NCBI GenBank assembly: GCA_045644605.1
Contig: JAZRHB010000108.1
Span: 1-6,701 of the forward strand
Direction: 5' to 3'
DNA from: RGIG4103 sp045644605
GTDB taxonomy: Bacteria > Bacillota > Clostridia > RUG12999
DNA: 6,701 nucleotides
A program made the translations under genes and the position numbers. Below, in pieces: positions 1 to 5,143 of this stretch. The notes below the pieces were generated by a model. That model searched no databases. It was not told the DNA's origin and was given only the letters and a program-made list of their open reading frames with translations. How positions within the stretch are numbered: position 1 is the stretch's first letter; the number at the start of each line of letters is the position of its first letter.

Positions 1-56
1 AATTTCAAAAATAATTTGCATCTAAACCTTATGTGTCGCAATTGCCAAAAAACTTA

Positions 57-81
57 GCATCCAGATTATACAGTCTTTATA
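57..81 (+). repeat. 25-bp direct repeat, copy 1
   Basis: This copy matches 1405-1429 at 24 of 25 positions; the only difference is C at 62 against T at 1410. The shared core includes AGATTATACAGTCTTTATA. Both copies are preceded by a CAAAAAA run and lie on the same strand. AGATT and AGTCT inside it could form a weak 5-bp stem with one wobble. Its role is unknown. It could be a duplicated promoter/operator region or the remnant of a larger duplication. Confidence 0.75.
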
Positions 82-107
82 TGTGTGTCGAATATTGTCG
101 AAATGTG

Positions 108-159
108 AAAGCCTTCCCCTTGAGGGGAAGGTGGGTTGCGGAGCAACTCGGATGAGGTG
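108..159 (+). repeat. Left terminal inverted repeat with two hairpins
   Basis: Hairpin 1 is the palindrome at 112-131, a stem of CCTTCCCC against GGGGAAGG with a TTGA loop. Hairpin 2 is GTTGC (135-139), loop GGA, GCAAC (143-147). The inner box GATGAGGTG (151-159) ends the repeat and doubles as the ribosome binding site of the gene that starts at 163. The repeat matches the reverse complement of 507-554. Confidence 0.8.
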
Positions 160-162
160 GAA

Positions 163-528
163 ATGAATACAACGAATAATTCAAAATTAACAGGTAATGC
201 AAAAACTTTAAGAAAGAATATGACAAAAGAAGAACGACATCTCTGGTATGACTTTTTGAAAACTTTGTCTATAACTATTAACAGACAAAAGGTAATTGGT
301 AAATACATTGTTGATTTCTATATTGCATCTGTCAAGATTGTAATTGAACTTGATGGTTCACAACATTATGAAGAAAAAGGCATTGAGAATGACGCAAAAA
401 GAGATGCTTTCCTAAATGGTTTAGGGATTAAAGTGTTACGATATTCCAACCTTGATATTAATCAAAGATTTGAGAGTGTTTGTGAGGATATACTGAAGGG
501 AATTAACACCTCATCAGTCACTTCGTGA
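163..528 (+). CDS. DUF559-type endonuclease-like protein (Vsr/PD-(D/E)XK fold)
   Basis: This 121-residue protein looks like a complete DUF559 member, the family related to the very-short-patch-repair (Vsr) endonuclease fold. Visible family marks are the TKEERHLW helix (21-28), the IVDFYI strand with D51, the IELDGSQH strand with E62, D64 and H68, and the late VLRYSN strand (91-96). D51 and E62/D64 are the probable metal-binding residues by analogy with PD-(D/E)XK enzymes. I chose ATG 163 over a TTG at 136 because GAGGTG lies just upstream and the family match begins after it. The gene sits tightly inside the repeats: its ribosome binding site is in the left one, and its last seven residues and TGA stop are in the right one. 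Nuclease activity and biological role are inferred, since family members are mostly uncharacterised. No methylase or other restriction partner is adjacent. Confidence 0.86.
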   Translation: MNTTNNSKLTGNAKTLRKNMTKEERHLWYDFLKTLSITINRQKVIGKYIVDFYIASVKIVIELDGSQHYEEKGIENDAKRDAFLNGLGIKVLRYSNLDINQRFESVCEDILKGINTSSVTS

Positions 529-554
529 CAGCTTCCCCTCAAGGGGAAGCCTTT
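507..554 (-). repeat. Right terminal inverted repeat with two hairpins
   Basis: Reading inward, the box CACCTCATC (507-515) is followed by hairpin GTCAC (517-521), loop TTC, GTGAC (525-529), then the palindrome GCTTCCCC/GGGGAAGC (531-550). It is the inverted counterpart of 108-159, with stem changes that keep pairing intact. The palindrome could also act as a weak transcription stop for the endonuclease gene. A further small inverted repeat, GCCTTT/AAAGGC (549-562), overlaps its outer edge. Confidence 0.8.
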
Positions 555-578
555 AGAAAGGCATTTTAATCGTATGAA

Positions 579-623
579 TTTATCGGCGATTTTGAAAACC
601 TCCGATAAAAAAGTGCCGATAAA
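579..623 (+). promoter_or_regulatory. Triple CCGATAAA-type repeat upstream of the first SGNH gene
   Basis: TTTATCGGC at 579-587 is the inverse of GCCGATAAA at 615-623, a 9-bp match. A further CCGATAAA lies between them at 602-609, giving two direct copies 14 bases apart and one inverted copy. The inverted copy can pair with either direct copy, so alternative hairpins are possible. It may be an operator cluster or the foot of a small structured element. Nothing in the sequence names the regulator. Confidence 0.4.
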
Positions 624-647
624 CCATTAAAATTTTTTGTCCCTAAC

Positions 648-676
648 TTGACAAAATCATATAAAGATTGTCGAAT
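648..676 (+). promoter_or_regulatory. Candidate sigma-A promoter for the first SGNH gene
   Basis: A perfect -35 box TTGACA (648-653) is followed, after 17 bases, by TCGAAT (671-676), which matches TATAAT at four of six positions. It lies about 45 bases upstream of ATG 724. The -35 and spacing are good and the -10 is mediocre, so this is a candidate only. Confidence 0.4.
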
Positions 677-723
677 TTTAGCGAAAAAATAGTTTGGTTT
701 TTAACTTGAGTAGGAGGTATAAT

Positions 724-1359
724 ATGATTAAAAATCATTGGAAAGATAAATTGTGGTACGCATACGGAACATCTATGACAAGCGTACAACAGGGGGAGTA
801 TGTACCGATTGTTGAAAAACTTTCCGGACTAAAGGTTGTCAACAAGGGAATTCCCGGTGGTTCATTGTCGCCTGACGGATACGGAAAAGGTAATACTAAA
901 ACAGCAATTATGAATTTGGAGGACGGCAAAGATAAAGCTGACCTTATCACTATAGATGTATTGCCGAATGAAGGAAAAACTGTTGGCGAAATTTATGATA
1001 CAGATGATGAATCATTCTGTGGATGTCTTAATCAGTGTTTAAGATTTCTGCAGGAAAATACAAAGGCACAGATTGTATTGATAATAATGATTGGCGGAAA
1101 TGAAAATCCACCTGAAAAAGAAACTGAAACGAGAAAAATCACTCAATTTGAGTTTGCACAAAAAATAGAGCTTGTTGCAAAACTTAACTCAGTTCCTGTT
1201 ATAAATGTCTTTTGCGAATCAGGATTTGGCTATGCAAGAGTGAAAAACAGAGATTATCAACTTGATAAAATTCATCTCAACAAGTTGGGGGGATTAAATA
1301 TGGGTAATTTTGTTTGGAGTAAGCTTAAAAATATTCCTTTGTGGGAAACAGAATTATAA
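724..1359 (+). CDS. SGNH/GDSL-family hydrolase, short single-domain form
   Basis: This is a 211-residue SGNH hydrolase-like protein. Block I is YGTSMTS (14-20) with candidate nucleophile S17. Block II is NKGIPGG (40-46). Block III is LPNEG with N82, where many relatives have GxND. Block V is DKIHLNKLGG with D181 and H184. SGNH enzymes act on esters, often acyl or acetyl groups of carbohydrates or lipids; the substrate here is unknown. No signal peptide or membrane segment is visible, so it is probably cytoplasmic. ATG 724 is chosen because AGGAGGT (712-718) sits five bases upstream; a longer reading from TTG 694 lacks such a site. No strong terminator follows, so read-through into the next gene is possible. 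It is visibly A+T-rich compared with copA further on. Confidence 0.82.
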   Translation: MIKNHWKDKLWYAYGTSMTSVQQGEYVPIVEKLSGLKVVNKGIPGGSLSPDGYGKGNTKTAIMNLEDGKDKADLITIDVLPNEGKTVGEIYDTDDESFCGCLNQCLRFLQENTKAQIVLIIMIGGNENPPEKETETRKITQFEFAQKIELVAKLNSVPVINVFCESGFGYARVKNRDYQLDKIHLNKLGGLNMGNFVWSKLKNIPLWETEL

Positions 1360-1404
1360 TTTTTGTACTCACAACAGGACATGAATTAATGTCAAAAAAG
1401 AATG

Positions 1405-1429
1405 GCATCTAGATTATACAGTCTTTATA
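1405..1429 (+). repeat. 25-bp direct repeat, copy 2
   Basis: This is the partner of 57-81, with one mismatch. It sits 25 bases before the start codon of the second SGNH gene and only 11 bases before its AGGAGG, so it lies in the 5' region of that gene. Promoter elements inside it are not convincing. Confidence 0.75.
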
Positions 1430-1454
1430 AAAAGTAAAAAAGGAGGAAATTAAT

Positions 1455-2498
1455 ATGTCTGATATATCAAAGATAGACAGTAATTTTGCAATTAAGACAA
1501 AAATAGAAAAAGAAGATATTAAGTTTTATAGTATTGATGAGTTTCCGTTTAAAGTTTATGGAGTTTTCAGGGAAAATGGGAAATATAGGCGCATGCCTGA
1601 AGTTGTTGCCAAAAGTGTAAGTGAAGGGGTATATGTTCTTCACTCGAATACTGCAGGTGGAAGAGTAAGATTTGCTACAGACAGTCCCTACATAGCTATA
1701 TATACCAAAATGGATGGATTGTACAAAATGCCTCATTTCGCACTAACTGGTTCCATAGGCTTTGATTTGTATGTTGATAATTATTATGCCAAAACATTTG
1801 TCCCTCCGTTTGATATTGTAGACGGGTATGAGAGCATCTTTGAATTTGGAAAAAAAGAGCAACGGGAGATAACAATTAATTTTCCGCTGTATTCCAATGT
1901 CAGTGAAATTTATATTGGATTACAGGAAAAATCTCTTTTAGCAGAAGCTACGCCATATAAAAATTCTAGACCTATTGTATATTACGGCTCATCAATAACA
2001 CAGGGAGGATGCGCATCAAGACCGGGAATGAGTTATCAGGCGATTGTTTCTAGAACTTTTAATTACGATTACATAAATCTTGGTTTCTCAGGAAATGCAA
2101 GAGCAGAAGATGAGATGATTGAATACATTAAAAATTTGAATATGTCAGTGTTTGTATATGATTATGACTATAACGCTCCGTCTGTTCAACATCTCGAAAA
2201 AACCCATGAAAAAATGTTCAAGGCTATTAGGGAGAAAAATCCACTTTTGCCCGTGATAATGATGTCTCGCCCAAAACATTTTTTGACAGAAGAAGAAAAA
2301 ATGAGACGAACAATAATTGAAACTACATATCTTAATGCTCTTTCTGAGGGTGACAAAAATGTGTATTTCATTGATGGGGAAGCCCTAACTGCGTTATGCG
2401 TTGATTCGGGAACGGTAGATAATTGTCATCCCACAGATTTTGGCTTTGCCTCAATGGCAAAAGCATTGTCGAAAGTGCTTGAAAAAATTGAAATATAA
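1455..2498 (+). CDS. SGNH hydrolase with GxDLY N-terminal domain
   Basis: This 347-residue protein has two parts. The N-terminal part is a beta-rich domain carrying GFDLY (102-106), the signature of the GxDLY domain found ahead of SGNH esterases. From about residue 172 there is a Lipase_GDSL_3-like catalytic domain. Catalytic blocks are complete: YGSSITQGG (177-185) with nucleophile S180, GFSGNA (210-215) with oxyanion residues G210 and N214, N240 in DYDYN, and DNCHPTD with D322 and H325. Family members are thought to be carbohydrate or other esterases; the substrate is not evident. There is no signal peptide. ATG 1455 is supported by AGGAGG at 1441-1446. The stop is 13 bases from copZ, and the copZ ribosome binding site overlaps it, so co-transcription with the copper genes is likely. 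It is a distant paralogue of the gene before it, with a different domain layout. Confidence 0.88.
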   Translation: MSDISKIDSNFAIKTKIEKEDIKFYSIDEFPFKVYGVFRENGKYRRMPEVVAKSVSEGVYVLHSNTAGGRVRFATDSPYIAIYTKMDGLYKMPHFALTGSIGFDLYVDNYYAKTFVPPFDIVDGYESIFEFGKKEQREITINFPLYSNVSEIYIGLQEKSLLAEATPYKNSRPIVYYGSSITQGGCASRPGMSYQAIVSRTFNYDYINLGFSGNARAEDEMIEYIKNLNMSVFVYDYDYNAPSVQHLEKTHEKMFKAIREKNPLLPVIMMSRPKHFLTEEEKMRRTIIETTYLNALSEGDKNVYFIDGEALTALCVDSGTVDNCHPTDFGFASMAKALSKVLEKIEI

Positions 2499-2511
2499 AG
2501 GAGACATACAA

Positions 2512-2718
2512 ATGAAAACAGAAAGTTTAAACGTAAACGGAATGAACTGTGCACACTGCGAAAAAGCAGTTATGGATGCTTTACTTGAACTTAACGGGAT
2601 ATCTGAAGTTAAAGCATCGGCTTCTGAAAAGAAAGTAACAGTAATTTTTGATGAAACAAAGGTAACACTTGATGAAATTGCAGCAGCAATTGACGAGGAA
2701 GGTTTTGAAGTAGTATAA
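2512..2718 (+). CDS. copZ: Copper chaperone, heavy-metal-associated domain
   Basis: This 68-residue protein is a single HMA (ferredoxin-like) domain, the normal size for CopZ. The metal site is GMNCAHC with C13 and C16; CxHC is common in Gram-positive copper chaperones. It should bind Cu(I) in the cytoplasm and pass it to the ATPase encoded next. The start at ATG 2512 is supported by AGGAG (2499-2503), eight bases away. A longer in-frame reading from 2440 would run inside the SGNH gene and lacks a proper site. The stop codon TAA (2716-2718) directly touches the copA start. No CsoR- or CopY-type operator is visible in front of copZ, so copper control, if any, acts elsewhere or from upstream of the SGNH genes. 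Confidence 0.93.
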   Translation: MKTESLNVNGMNCAHCEKAVMDALLELNGISEVKASASEKKVTVIFDETKVTLDEIAAAIDEEGFEVV

Positions 2719-4944
2719 ATGAAAAAACAGGAACTTATAATCAGTGGAATGACTTGCGCTGCTTGCAGTGGCAGAATTGAACGAAAGCTTGGTAAAACAG
2801 AAGGCGTTTTTGAAGCGGTTGTCAATCTTGCAGGTGAGAAGGGAACGTTCACATTTGACCCCGATGTTATTTCTGAAACGGAAATCATTGCAATTATTAA
2901 AAAAATGGGTTATGGTGCACGCCTGCCTAAAAAGGTCAGTGAGGATGAAGAAAAACTGAATAAGAAAACAGAAATCAGAATAATGCGAATTAAGTTCGTT
3001 GTAGCGGCAGTATTTTCGGTAGTTTTGTTTTATATTGCAATGGCGCCTATGCTTTTCGGAAACGGCGTTCTGCCAGCATTTATTTCGCCGGAAACCTTTC
3101 CGCTTCGTTATGCAATAGCAGAACTTATTCTTTGTATTCCGGTAATGGCGGCAGGATACAAATTCTATACCATCGGATATAAAAATCTGTTTACTGGTGC
3201 ACCCAATATGGATTCACTCATTGCGGTAGGTACAACGGCGGCATTCATATATAGTGTATATTCGGTTATCCGCATAACCGTAGGGGATTTGCACGGCGTA
3301 CACAACCTTTATTTTGAATCTGCTTCCATGATAATAACCCTTGTGATGCTTGGGAAAACCCTTGAAACAAGGTCGAAAGGGAAAACCGGTGCGGCAATAA
3401 AAGCCCTTATGGACCTCAGTCCCAAAATGGCAATAATTCTGAAAGACGATAAGGAATATGAAGTTCTTGTTGATGACGTGCAAGTGGGGGATATTGTCCT
3501 TGTTAAACCGGGCGAAAAAATCCCCGTAGACGGCGAAATAATAGAAGGACATACAACTGTTGATGAATCAATGCTGACGGGAGAAAGTATCCCGACAGAA
3601 AAACAAGTTGGTGACAAGGTGACGGGCGCATCAATCAATAAAAACGGATATATAAAATTTTGCGTCACAAAAGTGGGGGATGATACAGTTCTTGCGCAGA
3701 TAATAAAAATGGTTGAAGATGCGCAAGGCACCAAAGCACCTATTGCAAAGCTTGCAGACGCTGTAGCCGCAAAATTTGTACCGACTGTGCTTTTAATAGC
3801 ACTTTTAGCTGGTATAGGCTGGCTTATAGCGGGTGAAACCGTAGCGTTTTCGCTTACGGTATTTGTAGCTGTTCTTGTCATTGCATGCCCGTGTGCGCTT
3901 GGCCTTGCAACCCCTACGGCAATAATGGTAGGAACAGGCAAGGGTGCACAGCACGGTATTTTGTTTAAAAACGGGCAGGCTCTTGAAACCGCACATAAAA
4001 TAAATGTGGCGGTGTTTGATAAAACCGGTACTATAACAGAAGGGCGACCTACCGTAACTGATGTAATAACGGCGGACGGATTTGATAAAAAAGAGCTTAT
4101 ACGTCTTGCGGCATCTGCCGAAAAAGCATCCGAGCATCCGCTTGGTGAAGCAATTGTTAAATATGCAGAAGAATTGGAAACCCCACTTGTCGATATAACT
4201 GATTTTAATTCGGTAACAGGGCAGGGGATTGTTGCTGAGATTGACGGTAAAAACCTGATTATAGGCAACAAAAAATTAATGGATGAACAAGGAATAGCAG
4301 TTGAAATATCAACCCTTTCAAAAGAGGGTAAAACACCAATGTATATTGCTGTAGATGGAGTATTTGCAGGCGTAATTGCTGTTGCCGATACAGTGAAGAA
4401 AAGCAGTCGGGATGCGATAAAAAGACTGCACGAGCTCGGCATAAAAACGGTTATCATTACGGGAGATAATGAAGCTACTGCAAATGCAATTGCATCTGCA
4501 GTGGGTATTGACGAAGTGATAGCTGAAGTATTGCCGCAGGATAAAGCATCGGCAGTTAAAAAACTGCAGTCGGACGGAAACATAGTTGCAATGATAGGCG
4601 ACGGTATTAACGACGCACCTGCACTTGCGCAGGCGGATGTGGGAATTGCGATAGGTTCAGGTACAGATGTTGCAATTGAAAGCGCGGATATTGTGCTTAT
4701 GAAAAGCGACCTTGGTGACGTAGGGTATGCGATATCCTTAAGCCGCGCAACAATCCGCAATATCAAACAGAATCTTTTCTGGGCATTCGGATATAATACG
4801 CTTGGTATACCTGTGGCAGCAGGACTTCTTCATATATTCGGCGGCCCGCTTTTAAGTCCTATGATTGGCGCCGCGGCAATGTCATTAAGCTCGGCGTCTG
4901 TCATAACAAATGCGCTGCGATTAAACCGATTTAAACTTAAATAA
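2719..4944 (+). CDS. copA: Cu(I)-exporting P1B-1-type ATPase
   Basis: This 741-residue membrane pump uses ATP to export Cu(I) from the cytoplasm. In order it has one HMA metal-binding domain (about 4-69; GMTCAAC with C13 and C16), two leading membrane helices (about 92-112 and 131-151), helices near 165-185 and 197-213, the actuator domain with TGES (287-290), and the CPC metal-entry motif (390-392) in a helix. These are followed by the phosphorylated D434 in DKTGT, the HP motif (H473-P474), TGD (581-583), GDGIND (627-632), and two last helices with Y692-N693 and M721/S725. CPC plus Y-N and M-SS is the copper (P1B-1) signature rather than the Zn/Cd one. The length fits a single-HMA CopA. The start abuts the copZ stop. 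The only purine-rich site (GAGGAAGG, 2695-2702) is 16 bases away, so translation is probably coupled to copZ. Confidence 0.97.
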   Translation: MKKQELIISGMTCAACSGRIERKLGKTEGVFEAVVNLAGEKGTFTFDPDVISETEIIAIIKKMGYGARLPKKVSEDEEKLNKKTEIRIMRIKFVVAAVFSVVLFYIAMAPMLFGNGVLPAFISPETFPLRYAIAELILCIPVMAAGYKFYTIGYKNLFTGAPNMDSLIAVGTTAAFIYSVYSVIRITVGDLHGVHNLYFESASMIITLVMLGKTLETRSKGKTGAAIKALMDLSPKMAIILKDDKEYEVLVDDVQVGDIVLVKPGEKIPVDGEIIEGHTTVDESMLTGESIPTEKQVGDKVTGASINKNGYIKFCVTKVGDDTVLAQIIKMVEDAQGTKAPIAKLADAVAAKFVPTVLLIALLAGIGWLIAGETVAFSLTVFVAVLVIACPCALGLATPTAIMVGTGKGAQHGILFKNGQALETAHKINVAVFDKTGTITEGRPTVTDVITADGFDKKELIRLAASAEKASEHPLGEAIVKYAEELETPLVDITDFNSVTGQGIVAEIDGKNLIIGNKKLMDEQGIAVEISTLSKEGKTPMYIAVDGVFAGVIAVADTVKKSSRDAIKRLHELGIKTVIITGDNEATANAIASAVGIDEVIAEVLPQDKASAVKKLQSDGNIVAMIGDGINDAPALAQADVGIAIGSGTDVAIESADIVLMKSDLGDVGYAISLSRATIRNIKQNLFWAFGYNTLGIPVAAGLLHIFGGPLLSPMIGAAAMSLSSASVITNALRLNRFKLK

Positions 4945-4961
4945 AAGGGTGGGAGAAAATA

Positions 4962-5054
4962 GTGCAGAACAGACAAACTGAACTCCGGCAACTTGTTGTT
5001 GGAGCATGCCCGAAGGCGTACGGGTGTACTCCGATAGGTGAAGTTTGTTTGTAG
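4962..5054 (+). CDS. Possible 30-residue three-cysteine peptide
   Basis: A GTG-started reading frame of 30 codons follows copA by 17 bases. It has GGAG (4952-4955) six bases before the start, which is good spacing. The product would have a charged, Gln-rich first half (MQNRQTELRQ) and a Cys-containing second half with C16, C22 and C29 (GACPKAYGC, then TPIGEVCL). A leader-plus-core layout would suit a modified peptide, and three cysteines after a copper pump could suggest metal binding. However, no maturation enzyme is in view and I recognise no family. A 30-codon frame can occur by chance, and the same bases form strong secondary structure (next entry), so the coding reading is uncertain. Confidence 0.33.
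   Translation: MQNRQTELRQLVVGACPKAYGCTPIGEVCL
4969..5052 (+). ncRNA. Candidate structured RNA downstream of copA
   Basis: ACAGACAAACT (4969-4979) pairs with AGTTTGTTTGT (5042-5052) over 11 pairs with one wobble, closing the segment. Inside, CTCCGGCAAC (4983-4992) can pair with GTTGTTGGAG (4995-5004), including two G-U pairs and a tight loop. GGAGCATGCCCG (5001-5012) can pair with CGGGTGTACTCC (5021-5032), with one mismatch and an eight-base loop. The two inner hairpins compete for GGAG 5001-5004, so a three-way junction or a switch between folds is possible. It matches no riboswitch or RNA family I recognise. It is likely part of the copA transcript, ending at the terminator at 5074. It could instead be a DNA-level palindromic repeat. 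Confidence 0.42.
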
Positions 5055-5073
5055 CATAAAGCGATTTAATTAA

Positions 5074-5105
5074 AAAGGAGTTGCAAAAGCAACTCCTTTC
5101 ATTTT
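5074..5105 (+). terminator. Rho-independent terminator of the copper unit
   Basis: The stem GGAGTTGC (5077-5084), loop AAAA, GCAACTCC (5089-5096) is perfect, is extended by A-T pairs at its base, and is followed by TTTCATTTT. On the minus strand the stem is followed by five T residues, so it may also stop transcription coming from the right. Confidence 0.9.
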
Positions 5106-5143
5106 ACAAAAAAATCAGGCATATTTAAATATGCCTGATTAAA
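5106..5143 (-). terminator. Rho-independent terminator of the decarboxylase gene
   Basis: A perfect 28-base palindrome at 5113-5140 (arms AATCAGGCATATTT) starts four bases after the minus-strand stop codon. Reading the minus strand, it runs into a T-rich tract. It forms a back-to-back pair with the terminator at 5074. Confidence 0.88.

Larger units (their letters stand above)
108..554 (+). mobile_element. Repeat-bounded element carrying a DUF559 endonuclease gene
   Basis: Two inverted terminal repeats of about 50 bases (108-159 and 507-554) bracket a single small endonuclease-like gene. Each end contains a C/G-rich palindrome around CCCCTTGAGGGG, a second short hairpin, and a GATGAGGTG box facing inward. 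No transposase is present and I could not find a convincing target-site duplication. If the unit moves, it does so with help supplied elsewhere, like a MITE or REP-type element carrying cargo. Similar hairpin-flanked DUF559 genes are, to my knowledge, scattered in Clostridia genomes, but that needs a database search. The boundaries are those of the inverted match and may not be the true ends. Confidence 0.68.

Noticed and set aside
66..308. Minus-strand frame across the left repeat
   Set aside because: It runs through the inverted repeat and antisense to the endonuclease gene, with no ribosome binding site or recognisable domain.
108..554. Classical insertion sequence
   Set aside because: No transposase is encoded, and no matching short duplication is visible at the two edges.
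1378..1393. GACAT/ATGTC inverted repeat after the first SGNH gene as a terminator
   Set aside because: The stem is only five A+T-leaning pairs and is followed by A residues, not T, so termination is unlikely.
3309..4766. A 485-codon open frame on the minus strand
   Set aside because: It lies wholly opposite copA, whose motifs are complete. Its translation is Ser/Ile/Thr-rich without family signs, typical of an antisense shadow.
4830..5057. Minus-strand 75-codon frame over the copA end and structured segment
   Set aside because: It is antisense to copA and to the palindromic segment and lacks a convincing start site. The pairing symmetry of the segment makes open frames on both strands likely.
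4981..5096. Transcription attenuator reading of the mini-ORF plus terminator
   Set aside because: AACTCC (4981-4986) can pair with GGAGTT (5077-5082) of the terminator, as in leader-peptide control. However, no plus-strand gene lies downstream to be regulated in this window.
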